DNA of 5,945 bases from Christiangramia sp. (lineage in GTDB: Bacteria > Bacteroidota > Bacteroidia > Flavobacteriales > Flavobacteriaceae). The stretch lies in NCBI GenBank assembly GCA_024644145.1, contig JAHELO010000116.1, positions 1 through 5,945 of the forward strand, given 5' to 3'. Positions 4,750 through 5,945 of this stretch are shown one piece after another. The position numbers were made by a program, and so were the translations under genes. The notes beneath the pieces are model-generated. The model saw only the letters and a program-made list of their open reading frames with translations. It was not told where the DNA came from and made no database searches. Each line of letters starts with the position of its first letter. Position 1 is the stretch's first letter.

Positions 4750-5945
4750 TTATTTAATATTTTATACTTATTGTTTGGCATACGATCCAGGATTCCCTTT
4801 TCGCAGAGCAGGCTTAAAATTTTTAAAAGGTCGGTTTCAGAATAATCCAGGCTGGAAATGATCTCCCTGGAATCCATTGGTTTCAGTTTAAGCAATCTTA
4901 AAATATTCAGGTATATCTCATTCATATCATCCCGGCTTAACTCTTTACCAGAGTTGGCGCATACAGAACATTTTCCGCATTTAGGAGGATTTATTTCTCC
5001 AAAATATTTTAAAAGCTGTACTTGCTTGCAAAGACGGTCATTCTCAACAAAATTAAGAACCGCCTCTATTTTGTCTCTTTTGGTCTTATTGTAATCTTTT
5101 ATAAAACCTGCCACAGGATTTAATGTAGAGTCATCTTCACGGGGCACCAGGAAGGTGATCGAAGCATCATGCTTTGATAGTTGGAAATCAATAATTTCCT
5201 TATCTCCAAGTTCCTCTAAAATTTCTATACATTCAGCTTCTGTAATACCAGACTTTTCTGAAACTGATGATAAATTAATAGGAATAAGATTCTCAAATAC
5301 CCCACCATAATTTCTTAGTATGGTTCTTATTAAATTAGCATATCGCGGATTTTCATCCAGATAATTGTCAAGGTGATTTCCGGTTAACAGGATTTTTATT
5401 TCTGTTTTTTTCTGGTAATTCTGGGAAAGTCTTAAGATGCTGCATCTGTCAAGCAACTGCAGGGCATTAAATGCCTTATGAGAATTAAACTGATATTGAT
5501 GGCAGAAACTTGAAAAATTAAAATCATGTTCGGTATTTTCTCCTTCTCCATACGCGATCCTGAAATAAGCGTTTAATTTCCGGTATAGAAGTTTTACGTC
5601 CTCTACACCTGCAAGATGATTCAGGAATTGATTTTTTAAAACCGGGATGTCGCCAGAATTGGTTAAGATTATAGCTCTGGATGGTTTACCGTCCCTGCCA
5701 GCTCTGCCGGCTTCCTGAAAATAGCTTTCCATGCTCTCTGGTAGGTCAAGATGGATCACCGTTCTTACATCAGCCTTGTCTATACCCATCCCAAAGGCAG
5801 TTGTAGCGACCATCACACTGGTCTTATTTGTGAGCCATTGCTCAAATCTTTCAGATTTGTCTTCTTTCTTTAATCCTCCATGATATGCCGCTGCTGAAAT
5901 TCCATGTTTGTTTAAGAAACGGGATATCTCCTGGGTTGCATTCCG
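4746..5945 (-). CDS. recQ: RecQ-family ATP-dependent DNA helicase (C-terminal 399 residues)
   Basis: A 3'-5' DNA helicase of repair and recombination. The frame is open to the window edge, so the N-terminal ATPase half with Walker A and DExH lies outside; the GTG at 5816 is internal, not the start. Counting from the edge, the second RecA-like domain shows AAAYHGGL (18-25), motif V ATTAFGMGIDKADVR (47-61) and motif VI YFQEAGRAGRDG (75-86) with its arginine finger. The zinc site is intact: C306-X16-C323-X2-C326-X2-C329, the same spacing as E. coli RecQ. About 220 residues separate motif VI from the first zinc Cys, against roughly 50 in E. coli, and this insert looks like winged-helix DNA-binding modules. 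Only about 70 residues follow the zinc site and there is no HRDC domain. This layout resembles the RecQ form common in Bacteroidetes. It is upstream partner of fmt in an ATGA-coupled pair. Confidence 0.95.
   Translation of the reverse strand, partial: RNATQEISRFLNKHGISAAAYHGGLKKEDKSERFEQWLTNKTSVMVATTAFGMGIDKADVRTVIHLDLPESMESYFQEAGRAGRDGKPSRAIILTNSGDIPVLKNQFLNHLAGVEDVKLLYRKLNAYFRIAYGEGENTEHDFNFSSFCHQYQFNSHKAFNALQLLDRCSILRLSQNYQKKTEIKILLTGNHLDNYLDENPRYANLIRTILRNYGGVFENLIPINLSSVSEKSGITEAECIEILEELGDKEIIDFQLSKHDASITFLVPREDDSTLNPVAGFIKDYNKTKRDKIEAVLNFVENDRLCKQVQLLKYFGEINPPKCGKCSVCANSGKELSRDDMNEIYLNILRLLKLKPMDSREIISSLDYSETDLLKILSLLCEKGILDRMPNNKYKILNK

Noticed and set aside
5814..5816. GTG as start of the recQ reading frame
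   Set aside because: The same frame is open for 43 more codons to the window edge and encodes expected RecQ sequence (FLNKHGISAAAYHGGL), so the gene is cut by the window, not started here.
5827..5842. Near-palindrome TGTGAGCCATTGCTCA
   Set aside because: It lies within recQ coding sequence, the arms are imperfect, and nothing around it suggests an operator.
1..5945. Search for a new defence, mobile or other multi-gene system
   Set aside because: Every long open frame belongs to a known housekeeping or conserved family, base composition looks even, and no insertion sequence ends, integrase, CRISPR repeats or toxin-like small genes were seen.

Overview
The window reads as ordinary core chromosome of an AT-rich member of the Bacteroidetes, most likely a marine Flavobacteriaceae (a Gramella/Christiangramia-like genome would fit, but the genus is an inference). 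The grounds are protein types usual in that family, promoters with the Bacteroidetes -7 motif TAnnTTTG and an upstream TTG/TTTG, no Shine-Dalgarno sequence in front of any start codon, A-rich bases before the starts, and a tRNA gene without an encoded CCA. I see no mobile element, CRISPR array, phage gene or toxin-antitoxin pair, and no new multi-gene system.

Layout. Positions 1-1031 (+) hold the C-terminal part of a P-type cation pump of the Ca2+-ATPase type. It converges on a minus-strand tRNA-Met(CAU) gene (1121-1194), with one hairpin (1083-1115) between them that can terminate both. The tRNA has a well-formed promoter about 80 bases upstream. Next on + come a START-like domain protein (1384-1770) and a class IV PLP aminotransferase/lyase (1821-2666). 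The latter seems to have its own promoter, embedded in the terminator of the gene before it.

From 2663 to the end everything is on the minus strand: a YqgE/AlgH-family protein (2663-3223), an HU-type DNA-binding protein (3343-3615), methionyl-tRNA formyltransferase fmt (3802-4749) and the C-terminal two-thirds or so of a RecQ-family helicase (4746-5945, running off the window). recQ and fmt overlap by ATGA and look like a translationally coupled pair. HU and yqgE each have a candidate promoter, and a strong terminator separates them. The aminotransferase and yqgE converge so tightly that their two TAG stops share the palindrome CTAG.

The genes are mostly independent housekeeping functions: cation homeostasis, translation initiation (fmt) and elongation (tRNA-Met), nucleoid structure (HU), DNA repair (RecQ) and PLP-dependent amino acid or folate metabolism. 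The points worth a second look are small ones: the overlapping promoter and terminator, the accessory-domain order of the RecQ, the pump's glutamine at the M8 metal-site position, and unusual pairs in the tRNA.
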